The notes: generated by a model from the sequence alone, not told the origin. Positions 1-9,502 are shown, numbered from the stretch's first letter. The stretch: 64,000 nucleotides of DNA from Viridibacterium sediminicola (GCF_039631295.1 NZ_JBDIVE010000003.1:248001-312000), one strand, 5' to 3'. A program made the numbers and translations.

Positions 1-2
1 GC

Positions 3-980
3 ATTCCGGCGGCCCTCAATGGCGTGGTCGGCATGCGTCCTTCGCCCGGCGTGGTGCCCAGCGAGCGCAAGAAGCTGGGCTGGACGCCACTCTCGGTGGT
101 CGGGCCGATGGGCCGTAATGTTGCCGATGCCTGCCTGCAGCTGGCGGCAACGGCCGGTGCGCATGGCGGCGACCCGCTGAGCTTCCCGCTCGATGCGCTG
201 CAGTTCCTCACGCCGGCCAGCTGTGATCTGAGTCGCCTGCGCGTCGGCTGGAGCGAGGATCTGGGTGTCTGCGACGTTGATCCGGTCGTACGCCGCGCCT
301 TCCGCAGCAAGATTGCGGCGATGGCCCCCCATTTCGCGCTGTGCGAACCGGTCGAGCTGGATTTTGCCGGCGCGCATGAATGCTTTGATGTGCTGCGTGC
401 CGAGAGCTTCGTGGCCAGCATGGATGCGGCTTACCGCAAGGATCCGGCCAGCCTGGGACCGAATCCGCGCGCCAATTACGAGCAGGGCGCGGCGATGAGC
501 CTGCGTGATGCCGCCTTTGCCCGCGCCGAGCAGACCCGCTTGCTGCAGTCCTTCCAGCGCAAGTTCGAGCAGTACGACATCCTGCTCTGCCCGACCACGC
601 CGCTGTCGCCGTTCCCCTGGACCTCACTGTATGCCGACACCATCGATGGCAAGCAACAGGCCAATTACTACCGCTGGCTGGCGCTGACCTATGTCATCAC
701 GCTGACTGCGCACCCGGCGATCAGCCTGCCCTGCGGGCGCGACGAGCTGGGTATGCCATTCGGTTTGCAGGTGGTCGGCCGCTTCCGCAGCGATGCCGCC
801 TTGCTGGCCATCTCGCAGGCGCTGGAGCAGGCCTTCGCCGGCGATCAGCGCCTGAGCCGGCCGCGTCCCGATCTGCAGCACTTGCCCGAGCCGGTGCCTT
901 CTCTCAAATCCATCGTCACCGCGCCGCCCGAAGTGGGCGAGCTTGTACTGGCCGACGCCGGTACGGGCAGCGCCGTGTGA
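3..980 (+). CDS. Amidase family protein, 5' end outside the window
   Basis: C-terminal part (about 325 residues) of an amidase-signature hydrolase; the frame is open to the window edge, so the start is upstream. The first visible residues, IPAALNGVVGMRPSPG, match the conserved stretch just after the Ser nucleophile of the family, so the catalytic Lys and both Ser lie outside. VGPMGRNVADACLQLAA and a C-terminal segment rich in LPCG and GLQVVG are also typical. The family hydrolyses small amides to acid plus ammonia in the cytoplasm. It lies 36 bp before a peptide-type ABC binding-protein gene on the same strand, which suggests one operon in which an imported amide or peptide is cleaved. Substrate unknown. 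Confidence 0.88.
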   Translation: MPAALNGVVGMRPSPGVVPSERKKLGWTPLSVVGPMGRNVADACLQLAATAGAHGGDPLSFPLDALQFLTPASCDLSRLRVGWSEDLGVCDVDPVVRRAFRSKIAAMAPHFALCEPVELDFAGAHECFDVLRAESFVASMDAAYRKDPASLGPNPRANYEQGAAMSLRDAAFARAEQTRLLQSFQRKFEQYDILLCPTTPLSPFPWTSLYADTIDGKQQANYYRWLALTYVITLTAHPAISLPCGRDELGMPFGLQVVGRFRSDAALLAISQALEQAFAGDQRLSRPRPDLQHLPEPVPSLKSIVTAPPEVGELVLADAGTGSAV

Positions 981-1016
981 GTTGTTATCATCGATTCAGC
1001 CAACAAGGAGTTTTGC

Positions 1017-2618
1017 ATGTCTGTACTCGCCCTCTCACGTCGCTCTGCCCTCGGGTGGATGCTTACGACCTTGGCTGCCGCCGTGATCGGCATGCCCGGG
1101 ATTGCCCTCGCCGCCGGGGAGGACAGCTCGGTGCTGCGCATGGTGCCGCAGGCTGACCTGAAGATTCTCGATCCGGTGTGGACCACCGCCACGGTGACCC
1201 GCGACCACGGCTTCATGGTCTACGACACCTTGTTCGGCATGACCGACAAGGGCGAGATCAAGCCGCAGATGATCGATACCTACAGCCACAGCGCCGACGG
1301 CAAGGAATGGACCTTCACCCTGCGCAGCGGCCTGAGCTTTCACGATGGCGCGCCGGTGACCAGTGCTGACGTGGTGGCCTCGCTCAAGCGCTGGGGCTCG
1401 CGTGCCTCGGTCGGCCAGCTGCTGCTGAGTGCGACCAAGAGCATCGATGCCGTCAATGACAAGACCTTCAAGATCGAGCTGGCCAAGCCCTTCGGCTTCA
1501 TGCTCGACGCGCTGGGCAATCCCAACAACCCCTTGTTCATCATGCCCAAGCGCATCGCCGAGACGCCGGGCACCACGCAGATCACCGAGGTGATCGGCTC
1601 CGGGCCCTACATGTTCAAGAAGGACGAATACAGCCCGGGCAGCAAGGTGGTCTATCTGCGCAATCCGAAGTACCAGCCGCGCAAGGAGCCTGCCTCGGGC
1701 ACCGCAGGCGGCAAGAAGGTGTATCTGGAGCGTGTCGAATGGGTGATGCTGCCCGACGCGCAAACCCAGGCCAATGCCCTGGTGTCGAATGCGGTGGATC
1801 TGATCGAGCGGATTCCGCCCGAGCAATATCCGGCCTTCAAGAAAGACCCGAACCTGGTGCTCGACAAGCAGGTGGGCCAGGGCAGCATCGTCATGGCTTT
1901 CAATCATCTGACGGCACCTTTCAACAATCCGAAGATCGCCCGTGCGGCGATGCTGGCGGTCAATCAGCAAGCGCTGATGCGGGCGCAATTCATCGCGCCC
2001 GAGATGTACAGCGTGAATCCTTCGATCTATGCCAATGGCACCGCCTACTGGTCTGATCGCAGCGCCGGTTTTACCGGCAAGCCGCAGTTTGCCGAAGCCA
2101 AGAAGCTGCTCAAGGAAGCCGGTTACGACGGCAAGCCGGTGGTGTTGATGGCGCCGACCGACCACTCGACGCACAACAAGTATCCGCTGGTGATGGCCGC
2201 GCTGCTGCGCCAGGCGGGCTTCAATGTGGATGTGCAGACCATGGATTGGCAGACCGAGATTGCCCGTCGCGCCAAGAAAGATCCGGTCGAGCAGGGCGGC
2301 TGGAACATCTTTACGACAGGCTTCTTCGCGGTCGACATGATGAACCCGATTGTCATGGCGCCGCTGACCGGCACGGGTGACAAGGGCTGGTTCGGCTGGC
2401 CCAGCTCGGACAAGGTCGAGGCGCTGAAGATGAGCTTCATCGAAGAGATGGACCCGGCCAAGAAGAAGCAGATCGCCACCGCGCTGCAGGAAGAGGCGCT
2501 GTCCAAGGCGCTGTTCGTGCCGCTCGGTGAATACGTGCCTTACACCGCGATGCGCAAGAACATCAGCGGCCTGATCAAGGCGCCGGTGAATGTGTTCTGG
2601 GGGCTCCGGAAGAACTGA
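1017..2618 (+). CDS. ABC transporter substrate-binding protein, family 5 (peptide type)
   Basis: 533-residue periplasmic solute-binding protein of the DppA/OppA family (SBP_bac_5). The N-terminus has SRRSALGWML followed by a hydrophobic run ending IALAAGED, which resembles a Tat-type signal peptide. The body shows family phrases such as LKILDPVWTTATVTRDHGF and FTLRSGLSFHDGAPVTSADV. A strong ribosome site (AAGGAG, 1005-1010) stands 6 bp before ATG. The two permeases and the double ATPase follow, so this protein sets the specificity of a peptide or small-amide importer. The neighbouring amidase and D-serine dehydratase hint at D-amino-acid-containing ligands, which is inference only. Confidence 0.93.
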   Translation: MSVLALSRRSALGWMLTTLAAAVIGMPGIALAAGEDSSVLRMVPQADLKILDPVWTTATVTRDHGFMVYDTLFGMTDKGEIKPQMIDTYSHSADGKEWTFTLRSGLSFHDGAPVTSADVVASLKRWGSRASVGQLLLSATKSIDAVNDKTFKIELAKPFGFMLDALGNPNNPLFIMPKRIAETPGTTQITEVIGSGPYMFKKDEYSPGSKVVYLRNPKYQPRKEPASGTAGGKKVYLERVEWVMLPDAQTQANALVSNAVDLIERIPPEQYPAFKKDPNLVLDKQVGQGSIVMAFNHLTAPFNNPKIARAAMLAVNQQALMRAQFIAPEMYSVNPSIYANGTAYWSDRSAGFTGKPQFAEAKKLLKEAGYDGKPVVLMAPTDHSTHNKYPLVMAALLRQAGFNVDVQTMDWQTEIARRAKKDPVEQGGWNIFTTGFFAVDMMNPIVMAPLTGTGDKGWFGWPSSDKVEALKMSFIEEMDPAKKKQIATALQEEALSKALFVPLGEYVPYTAMRKNISGLIKAPVNVFWGLRKN

Positions 2619-2625
2619 TTATCAG

Positions 2626-2649
2626 GCCGCGACACGCTGTGGTCGCGGC
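2626..2649 (+). promoter_or_regulatory. Intercistronic hairpin after binding-protein gene
   Basis: GCCGCGAC (2626-2633) pairs perfectly with GTCGCGGC (2642-2649) in the 64-bp gap between the binding-protein and permease genes. There is no T run, so it is unlikely to be a full terminator. Hairpins at this place often protect the 3' end of the binding-protein message and raise its level over the permeases. That role is inferred. Confidence 0.5.
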
Positions 2650-2682
2650 GCTTCCTTCTCCGCAAACTGGGTTTGACTTGCC

Positions 2683-3624
2683 ATGTATATCTTCGTCCTG
2701 CGGCGCATCCTGTCCACCATTCCGGTGCTCGGCATTGTGGCGCTCATCGTGTTCATGATGCTGCACCTGGCGCCCGGCGATCCGGCTGCCATCATCGTGG
2801 GCGACAATGGTTCGCTTGCCGACATCCAGCGGGTGCGCGATCAGCTCGGCCTCAATGAATCCTTGCCGATGCAGTTCTGGCACTGGTTGCTGCGTCTCTT
2901 GCAGGGCGATCTGGGACGCTCGATCTTCATCCCGCAAAGCGTGGTGTCGCTGATCGGCCAGCGCATCGGTCCGACCTTCTCGCTGGCTGGCCTGACCCTG
3001 GTATTCACCTTGTTGCTGGCCATTCCGCTGGGCACCATCGCCGCCTGGAAGCGCAACAGCTGGCTCGACCGTGGCCTGATGGCCGCCTCGGCAGCCGGCT
3101 TTTCGGTGCCGGCCTTCGTCGTCGGCTATCTCTTCATCTGGCTGTTCGGGCTGCGTCTGCAATGGTTTCCGGTGCAGGGCTACATCCCGCCGGCGCAGAG
3201 CCTGAGTGGCTGGCTGCATGGCCTGGTGCTGCCGGCGCTGACCCTGGCGATGGTCTATATCGCGCTGATTGCACGGGTTACCCGTGCGGCGGTCTCCGAA
3301 GCGCTGACCGAGGACTACATCCGCACCGCACGTTCCAAGGGTATCGCCGAATGGCGCGTGCTGCTGCGCCACGCGCTGGCCAATGCCGCCGTGCCGATCG
3401 TCACCGTGGTCGGCATCGGCGTGGCCTTGCTGATCACCGGCGTGGTGGTGACCGAGACCGTCTTCGCGATTCCCGGCCTCGGCCGCCTCACCGTAGATGC
3501 CGTGCTGTCGCGCGATTTTCCGATGATCCAGGGTGTGACGTTGTTTTTCTCCTTCGTCTACGTCGTGGTCAATCTTCTGGTGGATCTGAGCTATCTGCTG
3601 CTCGATCCGCGTATCCGTTACTGA
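2683..3624 (+). CDS. ABC transporter permease, DppB-like
   Basis: 313-residue inner-membrane permease of the dipeptide/oligopeptide class. It begins MYIFVLRRILSTIPVLG, the typical N-terminal helix of DppB/OppB proteins, and has about six hydrophobic segments. The EAA loop is visible as RTARSKGIAEWRVLLRHAL, where the ATPase docks. ETVFAIPGLGRLTVDAVLSRD near the C-terminus is a further family signature. Length agrees with DppB (about 310-340 residues). It is the second transporter gene of the operon and pairs with the DppC-like permease 13 bp downstream. Confidence 0.95.
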   Translation: MYIFVLRRILSTIPVLGIVALIVFMMLHLAPGDPAAIIVGDNGSLADIQRVRDQLGLNESLPMQFWHWLLRLLQGDLGRSIFIPQSVVSLIGQRIGPTFSLAGLTLVFTLLLAIPLGTIAAWKRNSWLDRGLMAASAAGFSVPAFVVGYLFIWLFGLRLQWFPVQGYIPPAQSLSGWLHGLVLPALTLAMVYIALIARVTRAAVSEALTEDYIRTARSKGIAEWRVLLRHALANAAVPIVTVVGIGVALLITGVVVTETVFAIPGLGRLTVDAVLSRDFPMIQGVTLFFSFVYVVVNLLVDLSYLLLDPRIRY

Positions 3625-3637
3625 TCCGGGCGCGCTC

Positions 3638-4555
3638 ATGTCTTCTTCTGTTCTTCCTTCGATTTCCGCGCCAGCACCCGGACGTGCCTTGCTGCGGCGG
3701 CTGTGGGCGCATGGCCCGATCCGCTGGAGCAGCTTGCTGCTGCTGTTGTTGCTCGTGCTGGTGGTCGGCGCGCCATGGTTCGGCACCTTGCTGCCGGATG
3801 CGATGGACCCGGCCAATGCCAATCTGCCGATGTTCACGCGTGCGCTGTTCAATGATCTCTCCGGCGATAGCTACGAGCATCTGTTCCTGCTGGGTACCGA
3901 CGCGATGGGGCGTGATCTGTGGAGCCGCATGTTGTATGGCGGCCGCATTTCGCTGACGGTGGGCGCCGTGGTGGCGCTGTTCTCGCTGCTGCTCGGTTCC
4001 CTGGTCGGTCTGGTCAGCGGCTATTTCCGCCGCGTCGATATGCTGTTGATGCGCTGCATGGATGGCCTGATGGCGATCCCCGCGATGATCTTTGCGATCA
4101 GCCTGGTGGCGATCTTCGGAGCGCGGCTGAGCACCTTGCTGGTAGCGATCACCATTCCGGAGATCCCGCGTGTCGCACGTCTGGTGCGTTCGGTGGTGCT
4201 CGGCGTGCGCGAGGAGGCCTATGTAGAAGCGGCGGTGGCGCTGGCCACGCCGACGCTGAAAATCCTGCGTCGCCACATCCTGCCCAATGCCATCGCCCCG
4301 CTGATCATCCAGGGCACCTACATCTGCGCGGCAGCGATTCTCATCGAATCCAGCCTGTCCTTCCTCGGTCTGGGGCTGTCGGCTGAAGAGGCTACCTGGG
4401 GCAGCATCATGGCCGAGGGGCGCAGCCAGTTCAATCAGCATCCGAATGTCGTCCTGCTGCCCGGCGTGCTGCTGGCGCTGACGGTACTGGCGGTCAATAT
4501 GCTCGGTGATGGTCTGCGCGACAGGCTCGATCCCAAGTTCAACAAGCGGACCTGA
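3638..4555 (+). CDS. ABC transporter permease, DppC-like
   Basis: 305-residue second permease. The first helix lies near residues 30-50, followed by the DppC hallmark LLGTDAMGRDLWSRMLYGGR and the EAA-type loop VEAAVALATPTLKILRRHILPN, then SSLSFLGLGLSAEEATWG. It forms the membrane channel with the DppB-like partner. The gene starts 13 bp after that partner and ends 7 bp before the ATPase start, so transcription and probably translation are linked. Confidence 0.95.
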   Translation: MSSSVLPSISAPAPGRALLRRLWAHGPIRWSSLLLLLLLVLVVGAPWFGTLLPDAMDPANANLPMFTRALFNDLSGDSYEHLFLLGTDAMGRDLWSRMLYGGRISLTVGAVVALFSLLLGSLVGLVSGYFRRVDMLLMRCMDGLMAIPAMIFAISLVAIFGARLSTLLVAITIPEIPRVARLVRSVVLGVREEAYVEAAVALATPTLKILRRHILPNAIAPLIIQGTYICAAAILIESSLSFLGLGLSAEEATWGSIMAEGRSQFNQHPNVVLLPGVLLALTVLAVNMLGDGLRDRLDPKFNKRT

Positions 4556-4562
4556 TGCAATC

Positions 4563-6233
4563 ATGAGCGCGATTCCTTCCCCCAATGAAACTGCCGTGCC
4601 CGTGCTCTCGGTACGCGATCTGAGTATTGCGCTGCCGCCGGGCGCCGACCGTCCGCATGCGGTGGCGAACATTTCCTTTGACGTGCATGCCGGGCGCATC
4701 CTGTGTCTGCTGGGCGAATCCGGTTCTGGCAAGTCGATTCTTGCCAGCACGGTGATGGGCCTGTTGCCCGAGGGTTTGCGTCCCGTCGGCGGGCAGGTGC
4801 TGCTGCACGATCAGGATGTGCTGCGCTACTCCCCCGAAGCGATGCGCGCAATTCGCGGCAGCCAGGTCGCCATGGTGTTCCAGGAGCCGATGACGGCGCT
4901 CAATCCGGTGATGAGCTGTGGCGCCCAGGTCGACGAGGTTTTGCGCCAGCACACCGCGCTGGATCGTGCCGGGCGCCGCGCACGCGTGCTGGAGATCTTC
5001 CAGCATGTACGCCTGCCGGAGCCGCAGCGCATCTACGACAGCTTCCCGCACCAGCTCTCGGGCGGCCAGCGGCAGCGCATCGTGATTGCGATGGCGCTGA
5101 TCCTCAAGCCAGCCTTGCTGATCTGCGACGAGCCGACCACGGCGCTGGATGTCACCACGCAGGCCGAGATCCTCAAGCTGATCCGCGACTTGCAGGCCGA
5201 GAACGGTACGGCAGTGTTGTTCATCACCCATGACTTCGGCGTCGTTGCCGAGATCGCCGACGAGGTGGTGGTGCTGCAACTGGGCCAGATGATCGAGCAC
5301 GGCAGCAAGGAACAGGTGCTCACCGCACCGCGCGAGGACTATACGCGCAGCCTGCTCGATGCGGTGCTTGAACTGGAGCCGGCGCAGCGCCCTGAGCTGC
5401 CACACAGCTATCCGCTGCTCGAAGTGCAGCACCTGTTCAAAACTTACGAGACACGGCGCTGGCCGGCCAAGCCGCGGATCGTGAATGCGGTCGATGACAT
5501 TTCGCTGCGCTTGCACGCCGGCGAGACCATCGGCATCGTCGGCGAATCCGGTTCCGGCAAGTCCACCTTCGCACGCTGCGTGGCGCGCCTGATCGAGCCC
5601 AGCGCGGGCGACATCTTCTCCGACGGGCGCTCGGTGGCGCGTGCCAGCGTGCGCGATCTGCGCCCCTTCCGTCAGGTGGTGCAGGTGGTGTTCCAGGACC
5701 CTTACCGTTCGCTCAATCCGCGTCAGACCGTGGGCGAGTCGATCATCGAAGGCCCGCTCAATTTCGGCGTGCCGCGCGCCCAGGCCTGGGCAGCGGCCGA
5801 AGAGCTGATGCGTCTGGTGCGCATGAAGCCGGAGGCGCTGCGTCGCTATCCGAGCGAGTTCTCCGGCGGTCAGCGCCAGCGCATCTCGATTGCCCGCGCG
5901 CTGGCCTGCAAACCCAAGGTGCTGATTGCGGACGAAGCGGTGTCGGCGCTGGACGTGTCGGTGCAGGCGCAGATCCTGCAGCTGCTCGACGACATCCAGC
6001 GTGAGCTGCGCATCGGCATTCTCTTCATCACCCACGATCTGCGGGTGGCCAGTCGCATCTGTGACCGCATCGTGGTGCTGCATCAGGGCAAGGTGGTGGA
6101 GGAAGGTCCGGCGCGCAATTTGTTCACCGCGCCGCAAAGCGACTACACGCGCTTGCTGATGGCGGCTGCGCCGGGTCGGGCGTATCGCTTTGCGCGCTCG
6201 TCTGCCGCGCCGAGTGTGCTGGTCGATGCCTGA
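4563..6233 (+). CDS. ABC transporter ATP-binding protein, fused double ATPase (DppD-DppF type)
   Basis: 556-residue protein with two complete nucleotide-binding domains, equivalent to DppD and DppF in one chain. Domain 1 has Walker A GESGSGKS, signature LSGGQRQRI and Walker B LLICDEPTTALD; domain 2 repeats these as GESGSGKST, FSGGQRQRI and VLIADEAVSALD. I chose ATG 4563 (MSAIPSPNE) over the in-frame ATG 4506, because the latter lies inside the upstream permease gene and the family homology begins after 4563. It powers the importer encoded just upstream. Fused double ATPases are common for this transporter class in proteobacteria. Confidence 0.94.
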   Translation: MSAIPSPNETAVPVLSVRDLSIALPPGADRPHAVANISFDVHAGRILCLLGESGSGKSILASTVMGLLPEGLRPVGGQVLLHDQDVLRYSPEAMRAIRGSQVAMVFQEPMTALNPVMSCGAQVDEVLRQHTALDRAGRRARVLEIFQHVRLPEPQRIYDSFPHQLSGGQRQRIVIAMALILKPALLICDEPTTALDVTTQAEILKLIRDLQAENGTAVLFITHDFGVVAEIADEVVVLQLGQMIEHGSKEQVLTAPREDYTRSLLDAVLELEPAQRPELPHSYPLLEVQHLFKTYETRRWPAKPRIVNAVDDISLRLHAGETIGIVGESGSGKSTFARCVARLIEPSAGDIFSDGRSVARASVRDLRPFRQVVQVVFQDPYRSLNPRQTVGESIIEGPLNFGVPRAQAWAAAEELMRLVRMKPEALRRYPSEFSGGQRQRISIARALACKPKVLIADEAVSALDVSVQAQILQLLDDIQRELRIGILFITHDLRVASRICDRIVVLHQGKVVEEGPARNLFTAPQSDYTRLLMAAAPGRAYRFARSSAAPSVLVDA

Positions 6234-6256
6234 GCGAATCCGGGTGGAAATGAAAA

Positions 6257-7624
6257 ATGCATGATCAGGAAGCGCTCAATCTGACCGAGGCCATTGCTTA
6301 CTGGCGCGAGCAGCCGCTGCCGCGCGCGCTGATGGCGCTGCAGGAAGTCGCCTGGTTCAACCCTGCCGTGCGGCCACTGGCCGAAGCGCTTGGCGATGTC
6401 GGCCTGGGCCGCGCCGAGCTCGACGATGCAGCCGCCCGTCTGGCGCGTTTTGCGCCTTATCTGGCCAAGGCTTTTCCCGATACGGCGGCCAGCCAGGGCA
6501 TCATCGAATCGCCCTTGCGCCCGCTCGGCGCCTTGCAGCCGGTGCTGGCGGCGTACTACGGCATGGCCTTGCCGGGGCAGCTGTGGATGAAGATGGACAG
6601 CCATCTGCCGGTGTCCGGCTCGATCAAGGCGCGCGGCGGCATCTATGAGGTGCTCCAGCACGCCGAAAGCCTTGCGCTGGAGGCCGGGCTGATTACTCTG
6701 GAGGCCGATTACGGTTGTCTGGCCAGCGATGCGGCCCGCGCCTTTTTCGGCCACTACCGCATTGCCGTCGGCTCCACCGGTAATCTGGGGCTGTCGATCG
6801 GCATCATCAGCGCCTGTCTGGGCTTCCAGGTCACGGTGCACATGTCGGCCGATGCGCGGCAGTGGAAGAAAGACAAGCTGCGCGCCCATGGCGTCTGCGT
6901 GGTCGAGCATGAAGCCGACTACAGCAGCGCCGTGGCCGAGGGCCGGCGTCAGGCAGCGGCCGATCCCGCCTGTCATTTCATCGACGATGAAAATTCGCAG
7001 CATCTCTTCCTCGGCTACGCGGTGGCGGCCTTGCGTCTGCAGGCGCAGTTTGCCGCGCAGCAGATCCGTGTCGACGCCGAGCACCCGCTGTTCGTCTATT
7101 TGCCCTGCGGGGTGGGCGGTGGCCCCGGCGGGGTGGCGTTTGGCCTCAAGCTGGTGTTTGGCGATGCCGTGCATTGCATCTTCGCCGAGCCCACGCATTC
7201 GCCCTGCATGCTGCTGGGCGTGCATACCGGTTTGCACGAGGCGGTCGCGGTCAGCGATTTCGGTATCGACAATCTCACTGCGGCCGATGGTCTGGCGGTC
7301 GGTCGGCCCTCGGGCTTTGTCGGGCGGGCCATGCAAAGGCTGATCGACGGCTATTACACGGTCAGCGACGAGCGTCTGTTTGCCTTGCTGGCGCTGACTG
7401 CGCAGCACGAGCAGATCTGCCTGGAGCCTTCGGCATTGGCTGGTCTGCCGGGCATCACCTGGGTCCTGGCGGCGCAGCAGCGGGACTATCGCGCGCGGAT
7501 GGCGCTCGACGCGCAGCAGCTTGAGCGGGCCACGCATCTGGTCTGGGCGACCGGTGGCAGCATGGTGCCCGAGGCGCAGATGCGCGACTACCTGGCCCAG
7601 GGCCAGGCGGCGCTGGCCGCTTGA
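6257..7624 (+). CDS. dsdA: D-serine dehydratase (D-serine ammonia-lyase)
   Basis: 455-residue pyridoxal-phosphate enzyme that converts D-serine to pyruvate and ammonia. SGSIKARGGIYEVLQHAE is the DsdA signature and holds the Lys that binds the cofactor; WFNPAVRP and the glycine-rich CGVGGGPGGVAFGLKLVFG phosphate-binding region also match. Length is close to E. coli DsdA (about 440). It is the last gene of the amidase-ABC operon, 23 bp after the ATPase, and no DsdC regulator or DsdX permease is adjacent. This suggests that D-serine is released from an imported compound. It ends 12 bp from a convergent gene. Confidence 0.93.
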   Translation: MHDQEALNLTEAIAYWREQPLPRALMALQEVAWFNPAVRPLAEALGDVGLGRAELDDAAARLARFAPYLAKAFPDTAASQGIIESPLRPLGALQPVLAAYYGMALPGQLWMKMDSHLPVSGSIKARGGIYEVLQHAESLALEAGLITLEADYGCLASDAARAFFGHYRIAVGSTGNLGLSIGIISACLGFQVTVHMSADARQWKKDKLRAHGVCVVEHEADYSSAVAEGRRQAAADPACHFIDDENSQHLFLGYAVAALRLQAQFAAQQIRVDAEHPLFVYLPCGVGGGPGGVAFGLKLVFGDAVHCIFAEPTHSPCMLLGVHTGLHEAVAVSDFGIDNLTAADGLAVGRPSGFVGRAMQRLIDGYYTVSDERLFALLALTAQHEQICLEPSALAGLPGITWVLAAQQRDYRARMALDAQQLERATHLVWATGGSMVPEAQMRDYLAQGQAALAA

Positions 7625-7636
7625 GGCAGACCGCGC

Positions 7637-9502
7637 TCAGACCTGCTGCGTGGCTCGCGCTTCCTTTGCCAGCAGGCTGTACGCCAGATCCACCGCGTCC
7701 TGATAATTGCCGACCATCGCGTCGGCGCCGCACTCGGCGGCGCTGGGGCGGGTGAAGGGGGCATCGATCTCTTCGAGTACGCGCATCACCGCCAGCGGGG
7801 TGTGCGGCTGCAGTGCGCGCAAGGCGGTGAGGGTTTCGCCGAGGGCGCGGGCATGGTCTTCGGGGGCGACGCAGCTGATGATGACCAGCGGGATGTCCTG
7901 GCGGCCGGCCAGCTCGCTCAAGGCGGCAGGCGCGATCAGGCGGGCGGCCATGTGTTCGCTGTGCAGCACATTGACCATCACCTGGGCGACCAGGCTGGAC
8001 ACCGGGCCATCCAGATGGGTGACGTACACGCTGTGCTCGGGCGCGGCGACCGGCTTGGCACGGCGCGTATCGGCCTTGCCGCTGGCGGCGGCCAGTACCG
8101 AGGCGGCACGGCTGCGCGGTTTGGTGAGGCGCTGATGTGACATGGCATTGATCAGCGCGAGGATGGCGTGATTCATGTGTGCCTGCTCGTCCTGCGTGAT
8201 CTCGTTCTCGCTGAAGTCGATGTAGGCCAGGCGGATCGCGGCGAGCATCACCTGATCGCTGTATTGGTGTAGCGGCTTGTCCTTGAGGAACTTGCGCAGG
8301 CCGCGCACCAGTTCGGCCGAGTCGCCGGACAACGAGCGCTGGTAGAAGCGTTCGGCCAGGCTCAGTGCCGAGATGTCGCCGAGCAGGATTTCGAGGAAGT
8401 TGAGCGCCCGCACATAGCGCCCGGCGACCACCAGGCAGAGCGTCAGCGGCGTGGACAGGATCAGGCCGATCGGGCCCCACATGGCGCTCCAGAAGATTGC
8501 GGCGATCACCACCGAGAGTGGCGACAGTCCGGTGGAGTGGCCGTAGAGCTTGGGCTCGAAGAATTGTGCGATGACGATCTCGATGAACAGGAAGATCAGC
8601 ACGGTGATCAGCATCAGGCTCCAGCCCTCGGACATCGCGGCGGCCATGACGGTGGCCGCACCGGCGGCGATCCAGATGCCGATGTAGGGGATGAAGCGCG
8701 CCACTGCGGTGAGTGCCCCCCAGAACAGTGCGCCGCTCAGCCCCGCAAGCCCCAGCGCAAGGGCCACCAGGCCGCCAACCAGGGCATTGACCGCAAACTG
8801 CGAGACGAAGAAGCGTGACAGGCGCTCGGTGGCGTCGGTGATGGCTTGCGTGGTGGCGCGCAGATTGCCGCCGCTGATCAAGCGGATCACGCGGTCACGC
8901 AGCGAGTCGTAATCGAGCAGGATGAAGATCAGCACGATCAGCACGATGCCGCCTGTCTCCAGCGGCGGCAGCACGGTGTGCACGACGCTGGTGACGATCT
9001 CGAAGGGTTTGGCGTGCGGCGTCTCGATCTGCACGCGCAGCGGCGGTGTCGGGTTGTCTGCGTTGGGCGTCAGCGCGAAGCCCGGCGCTGCCGCCTGATG
9101 TTCGGGCGAGAGCTTGCTGGCCAGGTGGTCAGCCTGATTGACGATGGCATTGAGCTTGCCGAGGGTCAGCTTGTCGACGCTCTGCAGCTTATCGCGGATA
9201 GTGCGCTCGTACTGCGGCAGGCTGCTGGCCAGACGAATCGCCTGTGAGCCGAGCACCATGGTGGTACTGGCGACCCCCACGAACAGCAGTAGCACCGACA
9301 GGGCGACAGCCTGTGTCTGCCCCAGTCCCCAGTGGCGCAGCCGACGGATCAGCGGCGCGATCAGCAGGGCCAGGAAGACCGCCAGAACGACCGGGATCAG
9401 CACGTCCCGCCCGTAGTCGAGCATCACCAACAGGATGGCGGCGCCGATCAGGCGCGCGAGTTGATCAGGCGGAGTGTGTTGAGACTTGCTGGTGCCGGAC
9501 AT
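7637..9502 (-). CDS. AI-2E/PerM family transporter with C-terminal soluble extension
   Basis: 621-residue membrane protein of the AI-2E family (PF01594). The N-terminal ~375 residues hold the usual hydrophobic segments, from LIGAAILLVMLDYGRDVLIP to the family-typical FFEPKLYGHSTGLSPLSVV and WGPIGLILSTPLTLCLVVAG. After about residue 400 the chain continues with a soluble region and a terminal domain of about 140 residues (VYVTHLDGPVSSLVAQVMV, then PLVIISCVAPED) that resembles a Rossmann-like or cobalamin-binding-like fold; I cannot assign it. Family members of 350-380 residues normally lack it. Substrate unknown. The stop is 12 bp from dsdA, convergent. Confidence 0.85.
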   Translation of the reverse strand: MSGTSKSQHTPPDQLARLIGAAILLVMLDYGRDVLIPVVLAVFLALLIAPLIRRLRHWGLGQTQAVALSVLLLFVGVASTTMVLGSQAIRLASSLPQYERTIRDKLQSVDKLTLGKLNAIVNQADHLASKLSPEHQAAAPGFALTPNADNPTPPLRVQIETPHAKPFEIVTSVVHTVLPPLETGGIVLIVLIFILLDYDSLRDRVIRLISGGNLRATTQAITDATERLSRFFVSQFAVNALVGGLVALALGLAGLSGALFWGALTAVARFIPYIGIWIAAGAATVMAAAMSEGWSLMLITVLIFLFIEIVIAQFFEPKLYGHSTGLSPLSVVIAAIFWSAMWGPIGLILSTPLTLCLVVAGRYVRALNFLEILLGDISALSLAERFYQRSLSGDSAELVRGLRKFLKDKPLHQYSDQVMLAAIRLAYIDFSENEITQDEQAHMNHAILALINAMSHQRLTKPRSRAASVLAAASGKADTRRAKPVAAPEHSVYVTHLDGPVSSLVAQVMVNVLHSEHMAARLIAPAALSELAGRQDIPLVIISCVAPEDHARALGETLTALRALQPHTPLAVMRVLEEIDAPFTRPSAAECGADAMVGNYQDAVDLAYSLLAKEARATQQV

